Assembly: GCA_017398595.1 (NCBI GenBank)
Contig: JAFQFR010000056.1
Span: 182,819 to 246,818 of the forward strand
DNA from: Clostridia bacterium
Lineage (GTDB): Bacteria; Bacillota; Clostridia; Oscillospirales; CAG-272
Reading direction: 5' to 3'
Length of the DNA: 64,000 nucleotides
Under the pieces are notes generated by a model. That model searched no databases, was not told where the DNA came from, and saw only the letters and a list, made by a program, of their open reading frames with translations. Below are positions 1 through 8,371 of this stretch, one piece after another (position 1 is the first letter of the stretch; every line of letters begins with the position of its first letter). The position numbers and the translations under genes were made by a program.

Positions 1-2
1 TC

Positions 3-422
3 GGCGCAAATCCGCGCGTGGTACGCGGCAACTCCATCTGCCTGTCCGCAGACGTTACCGCCGCCTTTGACCCGAACTACGCAGACGTATACGAGAAGCG
101 CAACAGCGCCATCCTCGGTTCGGGCGTTGCCATGGCAAAATACACGGGCGCGCGCGGCAAGAGCAGCACCTCGGACGCATCGGCGGAATTCGTCGGCAAG
201 ATCCGCAACATGCTCGACCGTGCGGGCGTGGTTTGGCAGTCGGCAGAGCTCGGCAAGGTGGACGAGGGCGGCGGAGGAACCGTTGCCGCCTACATCGCCA
301 ACCGCAATATCGACACGCTGGATGTCGGCGTGCCCGTCATCTCGATGCACGCGCCCTACGAGGTCGTTGCCAAGGTAGACGTCTACGCCGCATACGAAGC
401 ATTCGCGGCATTTTGCAGATAA
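3..422 (+). CDS. M18 family aminopeptidase, 3' part only
   Basis: The reading frame is open from the left edge and ends at TAA 420-422, so the 5' part of the gene lies outside the window. The visible 139 residues hold the conserved C-terminal part of M18 metalloaminopeptidases: an ADVTAAFDPNY stretch, a Gly-rich GGGGTVAAY segment, and DVGVPVISMHAPYE, which matches the family's DVG-P-LSMH motif with a metal-binding His. The family removes N-terminal residues from peptides, usually in the cytoplasm as a large oligomer. The metal ligands further upstream cannot be seen, so activity cannot be judged. Confidence 0.85.
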   Translation, partial: GANPRVVRGNSICLSADVTAAFDPNYADVYEKRNSAILGSGVAMAKYTGARGKSSTSDASAEFVGKIRNMLDRAGVVWQSAELGKVDEGGGGTVAAYIANRNIDTLDVGVPVISMHAPYEVVAKVDVYAAYEAFAAFCR

Positions 423-444
423 TTTACAAAGCTGATTCAAAAAA

Positions 445-600
445 GGCTCCCTTGTGTAAAGGGAGCTCCCGCGTTAGCGGGTGAGGGATTGTTTTCCACA
501 GAACAACCCCTCCGTCGCCGTTTGGCGAGAATCCCCAAAACTCGACAAGCTCGTTTCGGGGAACCCCGCCGGCGGCACCTCCCCTTACACAGGGGAGGCT
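445..600. repeat. Palindromic interspersed element, copy 1 (MITE-like)
   Basis: About 156 bp between the aminopeptidase stop and prfA. The left end is GGCTCCCTTGTGTAAAGGGA and the right end is a near-perfect inverted copy (CCCCTTACACAGGGGAGGCT). Each end also folds on itself as a small hairpin. The same ends, and the internal GAGGGATTGTTT box, recur at 51512-51643. There is no ORF inside. It is probably a non-autonomous element or a structured intergenic RNA repeat. Confidence 0.75.
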
Positions 601-635
601 ATTAACACAAGAGCTACAAAGGAACAACACACACC

Positions 636-1709
636 ATGATCGACAAGCTGAAAAAAGCAGAACAGCGATTTGAAAAAATAGAAGAAAGCCTTGCCGACCC
701 CGAAATTTTCACCAGGCAGGAAGAGTTTACCGCGCTGATGAAGGAGCGCAAGAATCTGCTGCCCGTCATTGAAAAATTCCGCGAGTACAAAACCGCCGAA
801 AAGGCGCGTGACGACGCCAAGGAACTGCGCGACGACTCGAGCGTGGAAAGCGAACTGCGCGAAATGGCGGCAGAGGAATTCGACGCCGAGAGCGAGAACT
901 GCACGCGCCTGCTGGACGAGCTGAAGATCCTGCTGCTCCCCCGCGACCCGAACGATGACAAAAACGTCATCGTGGAGATCCGACAGGGCGCGGGCGGCGA
1001 GGAAGCCGCCCTGTTCGCCGCCGTGCTCTACCGCATGTACACGATGTACGCGGCAGCCGCAGGCTTCAAGACCGAGCTGATGAACGCCAACGAAACCGAG
1101 CTTGGCGGCTACAAGGAAGTCAGCTTTATGGTCGAGGGCGAGGGTGCATACTCCCGCCTGAAATTCGAGAGCGGCGTACACCGCGTACAGCGCGTACCCG
1201 AGACTGAGGCGCAGGGACGCATCCAGACCTCGACAGCAACCGTCGCCGTACTGCCCGAAGCAGAGGATGTCGAGATCGAGATCAACCCCGCCGACCTCAA
1301 GGTCGAGACCTGCAAGTCGAGCGGCGCGGGCGGTCAGCACATCAACAAGACAGAGTCGGCGATCCGCATCATCCACCTGCCCACGGGCATCGTGGTCGAG
1401 TGCCAGGAAGAACGCAGCCAGTTCAAGAACCGCGACAAAGCGATGAAGATGCTGCGCACCAAGCTCTACGATATTGAAATGACCAAGCAGACCGAAGCGA
1501 TCGCCTCGGCGCGCAAGAGCCAGGTCGGCACGGGCGACCGCAGCGAGCGTATCCGCACCTACAACTATCCGCAGGGGCGCGTCACCGATCACCGTATCGG
1601 TCTGACACTCTACTCACTCGAAAATTTCTTAAACGGCAACATCGACGAAATGATCGACGCACTGATCACCGCCGACACCGCCGAAAAGTTAAAAGGTGAA
1701 GAAAACTGA
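636..1709 (+). CDS. prfA: Peptide chain release factor 1
   Basis: 357 residues, the normal length for RF1. The GGQ motif that enters the peptidyl-transferase centre is present as SGAGGQHINKTES and is followed by the usual basic RSQFKNRDKAM region; the N-terminal helical domain and codon-recognition region are intact. It ends peptide synthesis at UAA and UAG on the ribosome. AAAGGA lies before the ATG at 636. The next gene, ywlC, starts one base after the stop, so the two are probably co-transcribed. Clostridia often have prfA close to ywlC, which supports both calls. Confidence 0.97.
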   Translation: MIDKLKKAEQRFEKIEESLADPEIFTRQEEFTALMKERKNLLPVIEKFREYKTAEKARDDAKELRDDSSVESELREMAAEEFDAESENCTRLLDELKILLLPRDPNDDKNVIVEIRQGAGGEEAALFAAVLYRMYTMYAAAAGFKTELMNANETELGGYKEVSFMVEGEGAYSRLKFESGVHRVQRVPETEAQGRIQTSTATVAVLPEAEDVEIEINPADLKVETCKSSGAGGQHINKTESAIRIIHLPTGIVVECQEERSQFKNRDKAMKMLRTKLYDIEMTKQTEAIASARKSQVGTGDRSERIRTYNYPQGRVTDHRIGLTLYSLENFLNGNIDEMIDALITADTAEKLKGEEN

Positions 1710-1710
1710 A

Positions 1711-2733
1711 ATGAAAACCTTATTCATCGGTCAAAATGAAATAAACGACGCATCGCTCGCCATGGCAGGAGAGATTCTCCGTCGCGGCGGGCTTGTCGTG
1801 TTTCCGACCGAAACGGTCTACGGGCTGGGCGCCGACGCGCTGGACGCCGACGCGGCGAAAAAGATCTACGCCGCCAAGGGCAGACCGTCCGACAACCCGC
1901 TGATCGTACACATCGCAGATCCCGCCGACGCGGACAAGTATGCCGTGGTCGGCGACGCATACAAACGGCTGGCAAAGGCGTTCATGCCCGGTCCGCTCAC
2001 CGTGATCCTGCCAAAGCGCGACTGCATCCCGATGACGGTCACGGGGGGACTCGACAGCGTGGGCATCCGCTGCCCCGAAAACCCGATCGCCAGGCGCATG
2101 ATCGCGTCGGCAGGTGTACCGATCGCCGCACCGAGCGCCAACATCTCGGGCAAGCCCTCTCCCACCTCGGCAGAGCATGTGCGCTTTGATATGGACGGCA
2201 AAGTAGACATGATCCTCGACGGCGGCGAATGCACCGTCGGACTCGAATCTACCATCGTCAAAGTGGAAGGCGACAAGCTGACGCTGCTGCGTCCCGGTGC
2301 GATCACGCTGGACATGCTCCGCACGCTGTTTGACAATGTCGAGGTCTCCGCGGCGGTCACCGAACAGCTCAGCGAAAACGTGCGCCCCCTCTCCCCCGGC
2401 ATGAAATACCGCCACTACGCGCCGACCGCGCCGCTCTACCTGCTTGACGGCAGCGACGAAAAGCGCATTGCCTACTGCACGGCGGCAGACGGCGACACGC
2501 TGCTTTTGGTCTTTGACGAAGAAGCGGCGCTTTTCCCCGCGCACAAAGTCATTGCCATCGGCAAACAAAGCGACGAGCGCACGCAGGCGAAACGCCTGTT
2601 TGCCGCACTGCGCGAGGCGGACAGCACGGGCTGCAAAAAGATCCTTGCCCCGCTGCCAAGGCAAAGCGGACTTTCGCTCGCGCTCTATAATCGCATGATC
2701 CGTGCCGCGGCGCACAACATCATTACGCTGTGA
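1711..2733 (+). CDS. ywlC: L-threonylcarbamoyladenylate synthase (Sua5/YwlC type)
   Basis: Makes threonylcarbamoyl-AMP from Thr, bicarbonate and ATP, the first step of t6A37 tRNA modification. The N-terminal YrdC domain has GGLVVFPTETVYGLG and KGRPSDNPLIVHI, and SPGMKYRHYAP marks the start of the C-terminal Sua5 domain, so this is the two-domain form. A GTG at 1696 is in frame but lies inside prfA; I chose ATG 1711 because AAAGGTGAA sits about 11 bases before it and homologues start near MKT. About 340 residues, normal for YwlC. The stop overlaps the GTG start of the next gene. Confidence 0.95.
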   Translation: MKTLFIGQNEINDASLAMAGEILRRGGLVVFPTETVYGLGADALDADAAKKIYAAKGRPSDNPLIVHIADPADADKYAVVGDAYKRLAKAFMPGPLTVILPKRDCIPMTVTGGLDSVGIRCPENPIARRMIASAGVPIAAPSANISGKPSPTSAEHVRFDMDGKVDMILDGGECTVGLESTIVKVEGDKLTLLRPGAITLDMLRTLFDNVEVSAAVTEQLSENVRPLSPGMKYRHYAPTAPLYLLDGSDEKRIAYCTAADGDTLLLVFDEEAALFPAHKVIAIGKQSDERTQAKRLFAALREADSTGCKKILAPLPRQSGLSLALYNRMIRAAAHNIITL

Positions 2734-3476
2734 ACCGCTTTGCAAACGCGCTCGCAGCCGCAAAGCAAAATACCGCCTTTGACAGCGGCAGTATCGGCAC
2801 GCTCTCGGAAAAAACGCTCCATTCGGTGCTCAAATACTATCTCGAACCCTGCGACGACTTTCATGAGGTAGCGGTCGGCAGATATGTCGCCGACATCATG
2901 CGCGACGGCTGTATCACCGAGATCCAGACGCGCGCGTTCAACCGTTTGCGAAACAAGCTCGCAGCGTTCCTAAAAGAATACCCCGTCACGGTGGTGTTTC
3001 CCATCGCAAAAACAAGGTGGTACCATGTGACCGACAGCGAAAGCGGCGAAGTCTCCGAGAAGAAGAAAAGTCCCCGCCGCGGCAGCGTCTACGACGCGTT
3101 CAAAGAGCTGTATAAGATCAAAATGCTGCTCGGCAGCGAGAATCTGTACTTCCACTTCATCCTGCTCGACGTCACCGAGCACCGCCGCACCGTACAAAAG
3201 TGCCGCCGCAATCACAAAGGCGTGGAGCTTGTCGAGCGCATCCCGAACGCCATTGAAGAAGAAATTTTCATCGACGGCAAGGACGATTTTATAAAGCTTA
3301 TCCCCGAAGGACTCCCTTCCCCCTTTACCAGCCGTGACTTCGCAAAGGCGATCAAACGCCCGCGCGCAGCCGCGCAGACCGCACTGAATGTGCTTTCGGC
3401 AGTCGGCGCGGTAGAGCATATCGGCAACCAAGGACGAGAATACCTCTATAAAATAAAAGATAAGGATAAATCATAA
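2730..3476 (+). CDS. Unknown protein, possible nuclease-like N-terminus and winged-helix C-terminus
   Basis: 248 residues, not recognised. The GTG start overlaps the ywlC stop (GTGA) and the stop is one base before parC, so it sits within a tight four-gene run. Residues about 44-75 contain an E, then D, then E-x-Q spaced as in PD-(D/E)xK-type nuclease cores (HEVAVGRYVADIM, then ITEIQTRAF), followed by a hydrophobic strand ending VVFPIAKTRW. The last 60 residues (TSRDFAKAIKRPRAAAQTAL to EYLYKI) read as a winged helix-turn-helix. The middle is basic. The nuclease idea is inference from residue spacing only. Confidence 0.7.
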   Translation: MNRFANALAAAKQNTAFDSGSIGTLSEKTLHSVLKYYLEPCDDFHEVAVGRYVADIMRDGCITEIQTRAFNRLRNKLAAFLKEYPVTVVFPIAKTRWYHVTDSESGEVSEKKKSPRRGSVYDAFKELYKIKMLLGSENLYFHFILLDVTEHRRTVQKCRRNHKGVELVERIPNAIEEEIFIDGKDDFIKLIPEGLPSPFTSRDFAKAIKRPRAAAQTALNVLSAVGAVEHIGNQGREYLYKIKDKDKS

Positions 3477-3477
3477 C

Positions 3478-5673
3478 ATGGCAAGAGCAAAAAAGCAGTC
3501 TGCTCCCGCGCAGGTACTCCCTGAAGCGGAAGCACGGCACGAACTGATCACCGATGTCATCGAGACGAACTACATGCCCTATGCAATGAGCGTTATCATC
3601 TCGCGTGCCATCCCCGAAATTGACGGCTTTAAGCCGGTACACCGCAAACTGCTGTATACCATGTATACCATGGGACTGATGACGGGTAACCGCACCAAGA
3701 GCACCAACATCGTCGGTACGACGATGAAGCTGCATCCCCACGGCGACGCGGCGATCTATGAGACCATGGTGCGTCTCACGCGCGGCAACGAGTCCCTGCT
3801 CCACCCGTTCGTAGACTCCAAAGGAAGCTTCGGTAAGCAGTACAGCCGCGACATGGCGTTTGCCGCCGCACGTTACACCGAGGCAAAGCTCGACCCGTTC
3901 TGCGCCGAGATCTTCGGCGGCGTGGATAAAAACGCGGTCGATATGGTGCCGAACTACGATAACACGCTGAAAGAGCCCGCCTTGCTCCCGACCTCTTTCC
4001 CGAACATTTTGGTCTCCCCCAACATGGGCATCGCGGTCGGCATGGCGTCCAATATCTGCTCGTTCAACCTCGGCGAGATCTGCGACGCGACCATCGCGCT
4101 GCTCCGCCATCCGAACACCACCACCGACACGCTACTCGACCTTGTCAAGGGACCCGACTTCCCGGGCGGCGCGTATATCATCTACGACCGGCAGGCGATG
4201 CGCCAGGTCTACGAGACCGGACGCGGGCCGATCAAACTGCGCGCACGCTATTCTTATGATAAGGAAGCAAACTGCATCGACATCACGCAGATCCCCTACT
4301 CCACCTCGATCGAGGCGATCATGGGCAAGATCGCAGATGCGGTCAAGTCGGGCAAGATCAAGGACATCATCGACGTGCGCGACGAGATCGACCTCTCGGG
4401 CTTCAAGCTCACCATCGACCTGCGCCGCGGCACCGACCCCGACAAGCTGATGACCAAGCTCTACAAGCTCACGCCGCTCGAAGATTCCTTCGACTGCAAC
4501 TTCAACGTGCTCATCGACGGTGCGCCCCGCCAGCTCGGCATCAAGGGCATTCTGACCGAGTGGATCCGCTTCCGTACGAACTGCGTCAAGCGTGAATTCA
4601 CCTTTGAACTCGGCAAAAAGCGGGACAAGCTGCATCTGCTGCTCGGACTCGGCAAGATCCTGCTCGACATCGACAAGGCGGTCGCCATCGTGCGCAGCAC
4701 TGCCAAGGAGAGCGAGGTCGTCCCCAACCTGATGGAAGCATTCCACATCGACGAGATCCAGGCGGAGTACATCGCCGAGATCAAGCTGCGCCACCTCAAC
4801 AAAGAATACATCCTCAACCGTCTCGAGGAGATCAAGCAGCTGCAGGAGGACATTGCCCGACTCGAAGACCTGATCGCCGATGAGCTCAAACTCAAAGCCG
4901 AGATCGCAAAGCAGCTCGCCGAGATCAAAAAGAAGTACGCAAAACCGCGCAAGACCCAGCTCATCTCGGCAGACGAGATCGAAGTTGCCACGGCGGAGGA
5001 CTTCTTCGAGAACTACAACGCGCGCATCCTGCTCACCAAGGAAGGATACTTCAAGAAGATCACGCTGGTCTCCCTGCGCGGCAGTGATGAACAAAAGCTC
5101 AAAGAGGGCGACAGCGTCGCCTTCACCGAGGACTGCGACAACACCGCAGAGCTGCTCTTCATCACCGATCAGCGGCAGATGTACCGCGCCCGCGTGCGCG
5201 ACTTTGACCCTGTCAAGGCGTCTGCACTCGGCGACTTTCTGCCCGCCAAGCTCGGCATGGCAGACGGTGAACGTCCCATCTTTATGAAAGTGATCACGCC
5301 CGATCTTGAACAGTACAATATGATCTACATTTTTGAAAACGGCAAGGGCGTGCGCATCAGCCTCGGCAATTACCAGTTCCGCTCCAGCCGCAAGAAGCTC
5401 TCGGGCGTTTACTCGGACGCATCCCCCATCGTCGCCGCCATCCTCGAGGACAGCCCCAAGGATATTATCCTGGTATCGAGTCAGGATAAGGCGATCACCA
5501 TCAAGAGCGCGCTGATCCCCGAAAAGACTACCCGCACCGCGGGCGGCGTAACCCTGTTTACGCTCAAAGGCTCGGCAACGATCGTCTACGCAAACGAAGC
5601 CGAAAAGTCGATCTATCCCGACCCGCAGAAATACCGCAAGATCAAGATCCCCGCAACAGGATCCACATTATAA
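3478..5673 (+). CDS. parC: DNA topoisomerase IV subunit A (ParC/GyrA family)
   Basis: 731 residues. It carries the winged-helix cleavage domain with KPVHRKLLYTM, HPHGDAAIYE and the catalytic Arg132-Tyr133 pair in AAARYTEAKL; Tyr133 would attack DNA. A coiled-coil arm follows at about 400-480 and a short beta-pinwheel C-terminal domain from about 500. The GyrA box (QRRGGKG-like) is absent, which together with the short C-terminus favours a ParC-type decatenase over gyrase A. The partner ATPase subunit is not next to it; the gene immediately upstream is the unknown 248-residue protein. The upstream gap is one base, so translation is probably coupled. Confidence 0.88.
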   Translation: MARAKKQSAPAQVLPEAEARHELITDVIETNYMPYAMSVIISRAIPEIDGFKPVHRKLLYTMYTMGLMTGNRTKSTNIVGTTMKLHPHGDAAIYETMVRLTRGNESLLHPFVDSKGSFGKQYSRDMAFAAARYTEAKLDPFCAEIFGGVDKNAVDMVPNYDNTLKEPALLPTSFPNILVSPNMGIAVGMASNICSFNLGEICDATIALLRHPNTTTDTLLDLVKGPDFPGGAYIIYDRQAMRQVYETGRGPIKLRARYSYDKEANCIDITQIPYSTSIEAIMGKIADAVKSGKIKDIIDVRDEIDLSGFKLTIDLRRGTDPDKLMTKLYKLTPLEDSFDCNFNVLIDGAPRQLGIKGILTEWIRFRTNCVKREFTFELGKKRDKLHLLLGLGKILLDIDKAVAIVRSTAKESEVVPNLMEAFHIDEIQAEYIAEIKLRHLNKEYILNRLEEIKQLQEDIARLEDLIADELKLKAEIAKQLAEIKKKYAKPRKTQLISADEIEVATAEDFFENYNARILLTKEGYFKKITLVSLRGSDEQKLKEGDSVAFTEDCDNTAELLFITDQRQMYRARVRDFDPVKASALGDFLPAKLGMADGERPIFMKVITPDLEQYNMIYIFENGKGVRISLGNYQFRSSRKKLSGVYSDASPIVAAILEDSPKDIILVSSQDKAITIKSALIPEKTTRTAGGVTLFTLKGSATIVYANEAEKSIYPDPQKYRKIKIPATGSTL

Positions 5674-5707
5674 TAAATGAACAATGAATAATGAAAGGAT
5701 TACATCT

Positions 5708-6478
5708 ATGGGTATCGCCATTGTGACAGGTGCATCCAGCGGCATGGGCAGAGAATTTGTCTATGCGCTGGATCAGGAAAACAAATACGACGAAATTTGG
5801 GTGATCGCACGCAGACGCGACCGCCTCGAAGCACTGCAAACCGAAGTCCAAACCCCCGTGGTGCCGATCGCGCTCGACCTCACAAAGGAAGAGAGCTTCC
5901 ACACCTACCGCGCACTGCTCGCGGCAAAAGCGCCCGATGTCAAGGTGCTGGTCAACTGCTCGGGCTTCGGCAAATTCGGCACCTATAAAGAGATCGACCC
6001 CGAGGTCTCCTGCGAGATGATCGACCTCAACTGCAAGGCGCTCGTGCGCATGACCGAATACACCCTGCCCTACATGCAAAAGGGCGCGCATGTACTGCAG
6101 CTCGACTCGCTCTCCTCGTTTCAGCCGGTCCCCTACATCGGCGTGTACGGCGCGACCAAGGCGTTTGTCCTCAGCTACAGCCGCGCACTGAACGTCGAAC
6201 TGAAACCGCGCGGCATCAAGGTCATGGCGATCTGCCCCGGCTGGGTCAAGACCGAATTTTTCGACCGTTCGAAGACCGACTGCACCGACGCGGTGACCTA
6301 TTACAACGTCCTCTACGAGGCAAAAGACGTCGTCGCCACCGCGATGAAGGATATGTACAAGCCGAAGAAGGATGTCTCCATCCACGGTCTGCCGGTAAAG
6401 CTCCAGGTGCTCGGCGTAAAGCTGCTGCCGCACAAGCTCATCATGCGCATCTGGATGAAGCAGCAAAAACACGCCTGA
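5708..6478 (+). CDS. Short-chain dehydrogenase/reductase (SDR)
   Basis: 256 residues, a classical SDR. The cofactor-binding TGASSGMG is at residues 7-14, the active site is Ser134/Tyr147/Lys151 (YGATK), and a typical PG motif follows the active site (ICPGWVKTEF). The substrate is not evident; the family reduces or oxidises ketones and alcohols with NAD(P). An ATG at 5684 is in frame, but GAAAGGAT at 5693-5700 sits seven bases before ATG 5708, so the latter was chosen. It follows parC after 34 bases without a visible terminator, so read-through is possible. Confidence 0.9.
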   Translation: MGIAIVTGASSGMGREFVYALDQENKYDEIWVIARRRDRLEALQTEVQTPVVPIALDLTKEESFHTYRALLAAKAPDVKVLVNCSGFGKFGTYKEIDPEVSCEMIDLNCKALVRMTEYTLPYMQKGAHVLQLDSLSSFQPVPYIGVYGATKAFVLSYSRALNVELKPRGIKVMAICPGWVKTEFFDRSKTDCTDAVTYYNVLYEAKDVVATAMKDMYKPKKDVSIHGLPVKLQVLGVKLLPHKLIMRIWMKQQKHA

Positions 6479-6523
6479 ATTTGCGTATTTTTTCAAAAAA
6501 TACTACAAATCCATTCCTATTCA

Positions 6524-6532
6524 TGCTATAAT
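6524..6532 (+). promoter_or_regulatory. Extended -10 promoter for the M23-like gene
   Basis: TGCTATAAT: a perfect -10 hexamer at 6527-6532 with the TGn extension. No good -35 is seen at the usual distance. It lies 35 bases before the ATG at 6567. Confidence 0.55.
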
Positions 6533-6566
6533 CAAATTGTAAATACTCGTTTTCGGGAGGTCTGTG

Positions 6567-8234
6567 ATGAAAAAGAACAAGCTGTGGATCGTACTTTTGA
6601 TCGTTTTGCTCTTTGTCCCCACATATATTGCGATCGCAAATTACATCAGCGTCAACAAAAAGCCCGTCACCTCGGACAGCGCTACCGAGATCGTCATCAG
6701 TGACATCGTGGGCATCACCTATACAGAAAGAAGCGACAGCGAGATCGCAAAGCTGTTTGAGACCATCAATGCAAACGCGATCAAGCTCCAGTCTCCCCCC
6801 GATATTCTTTCGGGTGCAAGCTATTTTAAGGTCGCATACACCGAGGGCAAGCGCTCGACCGAATACCGCTACTTCTTCTCGATGAATACGAGCGCGGTAT
6901 ACTACCTCGATCCCGACGGCGTTTCTTACATGGTAAGAGAAGAGGATGCCGCGGCGTTCCTCGAGACCAAATACGCGCAGAGCCTGTATGCGGAAGCATA
7001 CCTGCCCACGCTGCAAAACGGCGAGAATGTGCTCGTTCCTGCCTCGTATGAGTGGGCATATAAGACCGCCAGCGGTGAAAATGCCGTTCGCTCTACCCTT
7101 GCAGCGACCACAGAGGACACCGTTTCCTATGTCGGCAAGAGCGGTCTGGAATTCAGCTTCTCCCGCGAGCCCGAAACCTTTACCGTAACCGTCAAGAGCG
7201 CCGTGGGCGAGCTGTTGTATGACGGCGACTATGCAGGACTGGCAGGCGCGGTCGATACCAAAAAGCATACCGCGCTCTCCATCGAAGCCACGGCAGAATG
7301 GCTCGGCAACGAGGAGCATCTGTCCAGCGGCACGGCAAACTACAAGTTCCTTTTGACCATAGAAGCAAAGACCGAGTTCTTCTTAGCACTTTCTGCCGAG
7401 AACGCGGCGGAGGGCAACAGCTACCTCGCCTTTGAACCGGGCGACGTTGCCATGATCACGGCGATCAGCGTAAAGGAGCCGCAGAAGATCTCCTTCACCG
7501 CAACGCCTACCCTCACGCACGACGGCAAACCGATCACGCCCAAGTTCTATGCCGACGGCAACAACGCATACGCGTTCCTGCCTACCGCATACGATACCGA
7601 ACCCGGCGAGTACAAGATCACGCTCGGCTATGAGGGCATCAACTATGAGCTGTCCTTCACCATCGCGGAAAAGAAGTTCGGCAACAACGTATACGACGTG
7701 ACGAAGGCGACCGTAGACGCCACCCGCACGACCGAGACGCTCGCCACCTACGCAAGCGTTGTAAAGCAGATCATCTCGGGCGATTTCTCCACCATGTACC
7801 TGGACAATTCCACGTTCGGCACGGGTGTGAGCCAGTCCTCCGAAACCGGCTACTCGGTCAAGGCAGGCTACGGACGTAATCAGACGATCAAGTCCACGAA
7901 AGAAACCTTCCGTCTGGACGGCGTGGAATACTATGCCAAGGACGGCGCAGACATCTATGCCGTGATGCACGGTAAGGTGCTCTACACCTCTACGACTGCA
8001 TATTCGGGCACGATGATCGCCATCGACCACGGCTACGGTCTGATCAGCTGGTATCACAACCTCGGCGAGGTCAGCGTCAAGGTCGGCGACATCGTCCAGA
8101 AGGGCGATGTGATCGGTAAAGCGGGCTCCACCGGCTTCACCAAGGGCGGCACCGCCTACATCGGACTCAGCGTATTCGATGTTCCCGTCTGCGCATACGA
8201 CTTCATCTGGGGCGCGCCCGTTGCATTCAAATAA
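6567..8234 (+). CDS. Membrane-anchored protein with a degenerate M23/LytM domain
   Basis: 555 residues. An N-terminal membrane anchor (about residues 6-27) follows a Lys-rich start. A long extracytoplasmic region comes next, and the last about 90 residues have the M23 fold pattern (ADIYAVMHGKVLYT, then IAIDHGYGLISWYHNLG, then VGDIVQKGDVIGKAGSTG). The zinc ligands of active M23 peptidases are not preserved: the usual HxGxD is replaced by LDGVEY and the usual HLHFE by YIGLSVF. It is therefore probably a non-catalytic LytM protein, perhaps binding peptidoglycan or activating another hydrolase. ATG 6567 is preceded by GGGAGG; a GTG three bases earlier is less likely. Confidence 0.8.
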   Translation: MKKNKLWIVLLIVLLFVPTYIAIANYISVNKKPVTSDSATEIVISDIVGITYTERSDSEIAKLFETINANAIKLQSPPDILSGASYFKVAYTEGKRSTEYRYFFSMNTSAVYYLDPDGVSYMVREEDAAAFLETKYAQSLYAEAYLPTLQNGENVLVPASYEWAYKTASGENAVRSTLAATTEDTVSYVGKSGLEFSFSREPETFTVTVKSAVGELLYDGDYAGLAGAVDTKKHTALSIEATAEWLGNEEHLSSGTANYKFLLTIEAKTEFFLALSAENAAEGNSYLAFEPGDVAMITAISVKEPQKISFTATPTLTHDGKPITPKFYADGNNAYAFLPTAYDTEPGEYKITLGYEGINYELSFTIAEKKFGNNVYDVTKATVDATRTTETLATYASVVKQIISGDFSTMYLDNSTFGTGVSQSSETGYSVKAGYGRNQTIKSTKETFRLDGVEYYAKDGADIYAVMHGKVLYTSTTAYSGTMIAIDHGYGLISWYHNLGEVSVKVGDIVQKGDVIGKAGSTGFTKGGTAYIGLSVFDVPVCAYDFIWGAPVAFK

Positions 8235-8244
8235 TAGTTTCAGG

Positions 8245-8283
8245 CAAGAGACCGCTTCTCGGCGGTCTCTTGCTTTATTTTTT
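8245..8283 (+). terminator. Intrinsic terminator
   Basis: An 11-bp stem, CAAGAGACCGC paired with GCGGTCTCTTG, followed by a T-rich tail. It lies directly after the M23-like gene. Confidence 0.85.
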
Positions 8284-8307
8284 GTACAAGGAGATGTGGA
8301 TTTTGTA

Positions 8308-8336
8308 TTTACGGTGAGCAAAAAGTATTGTAAAAT
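8308..8336 (+). promoter_or_regulatory. Possible promoter for the SLH-GH43 gene
   Basis: TTTACG at 8308-8313, 17 bases, then TAAAAT at 8331-8336, followed 35 bases later by the ATG. The -35 is weak. Confidence 0.4.
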
Positions 8337-8371
8337 GTAGTTAGAATGCACAAATACAAGGAGACACGCAT

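Noticed and set aside
585..1592. Long minus-strand ORF opposite prfA
   Set aside because: Mirror of a GC-rich coding region; no ribosome site, no recognisable product. The same holds for long antisense ORFs opposite ywlC, parC, the ABC exporters, nrdD and aconitase.
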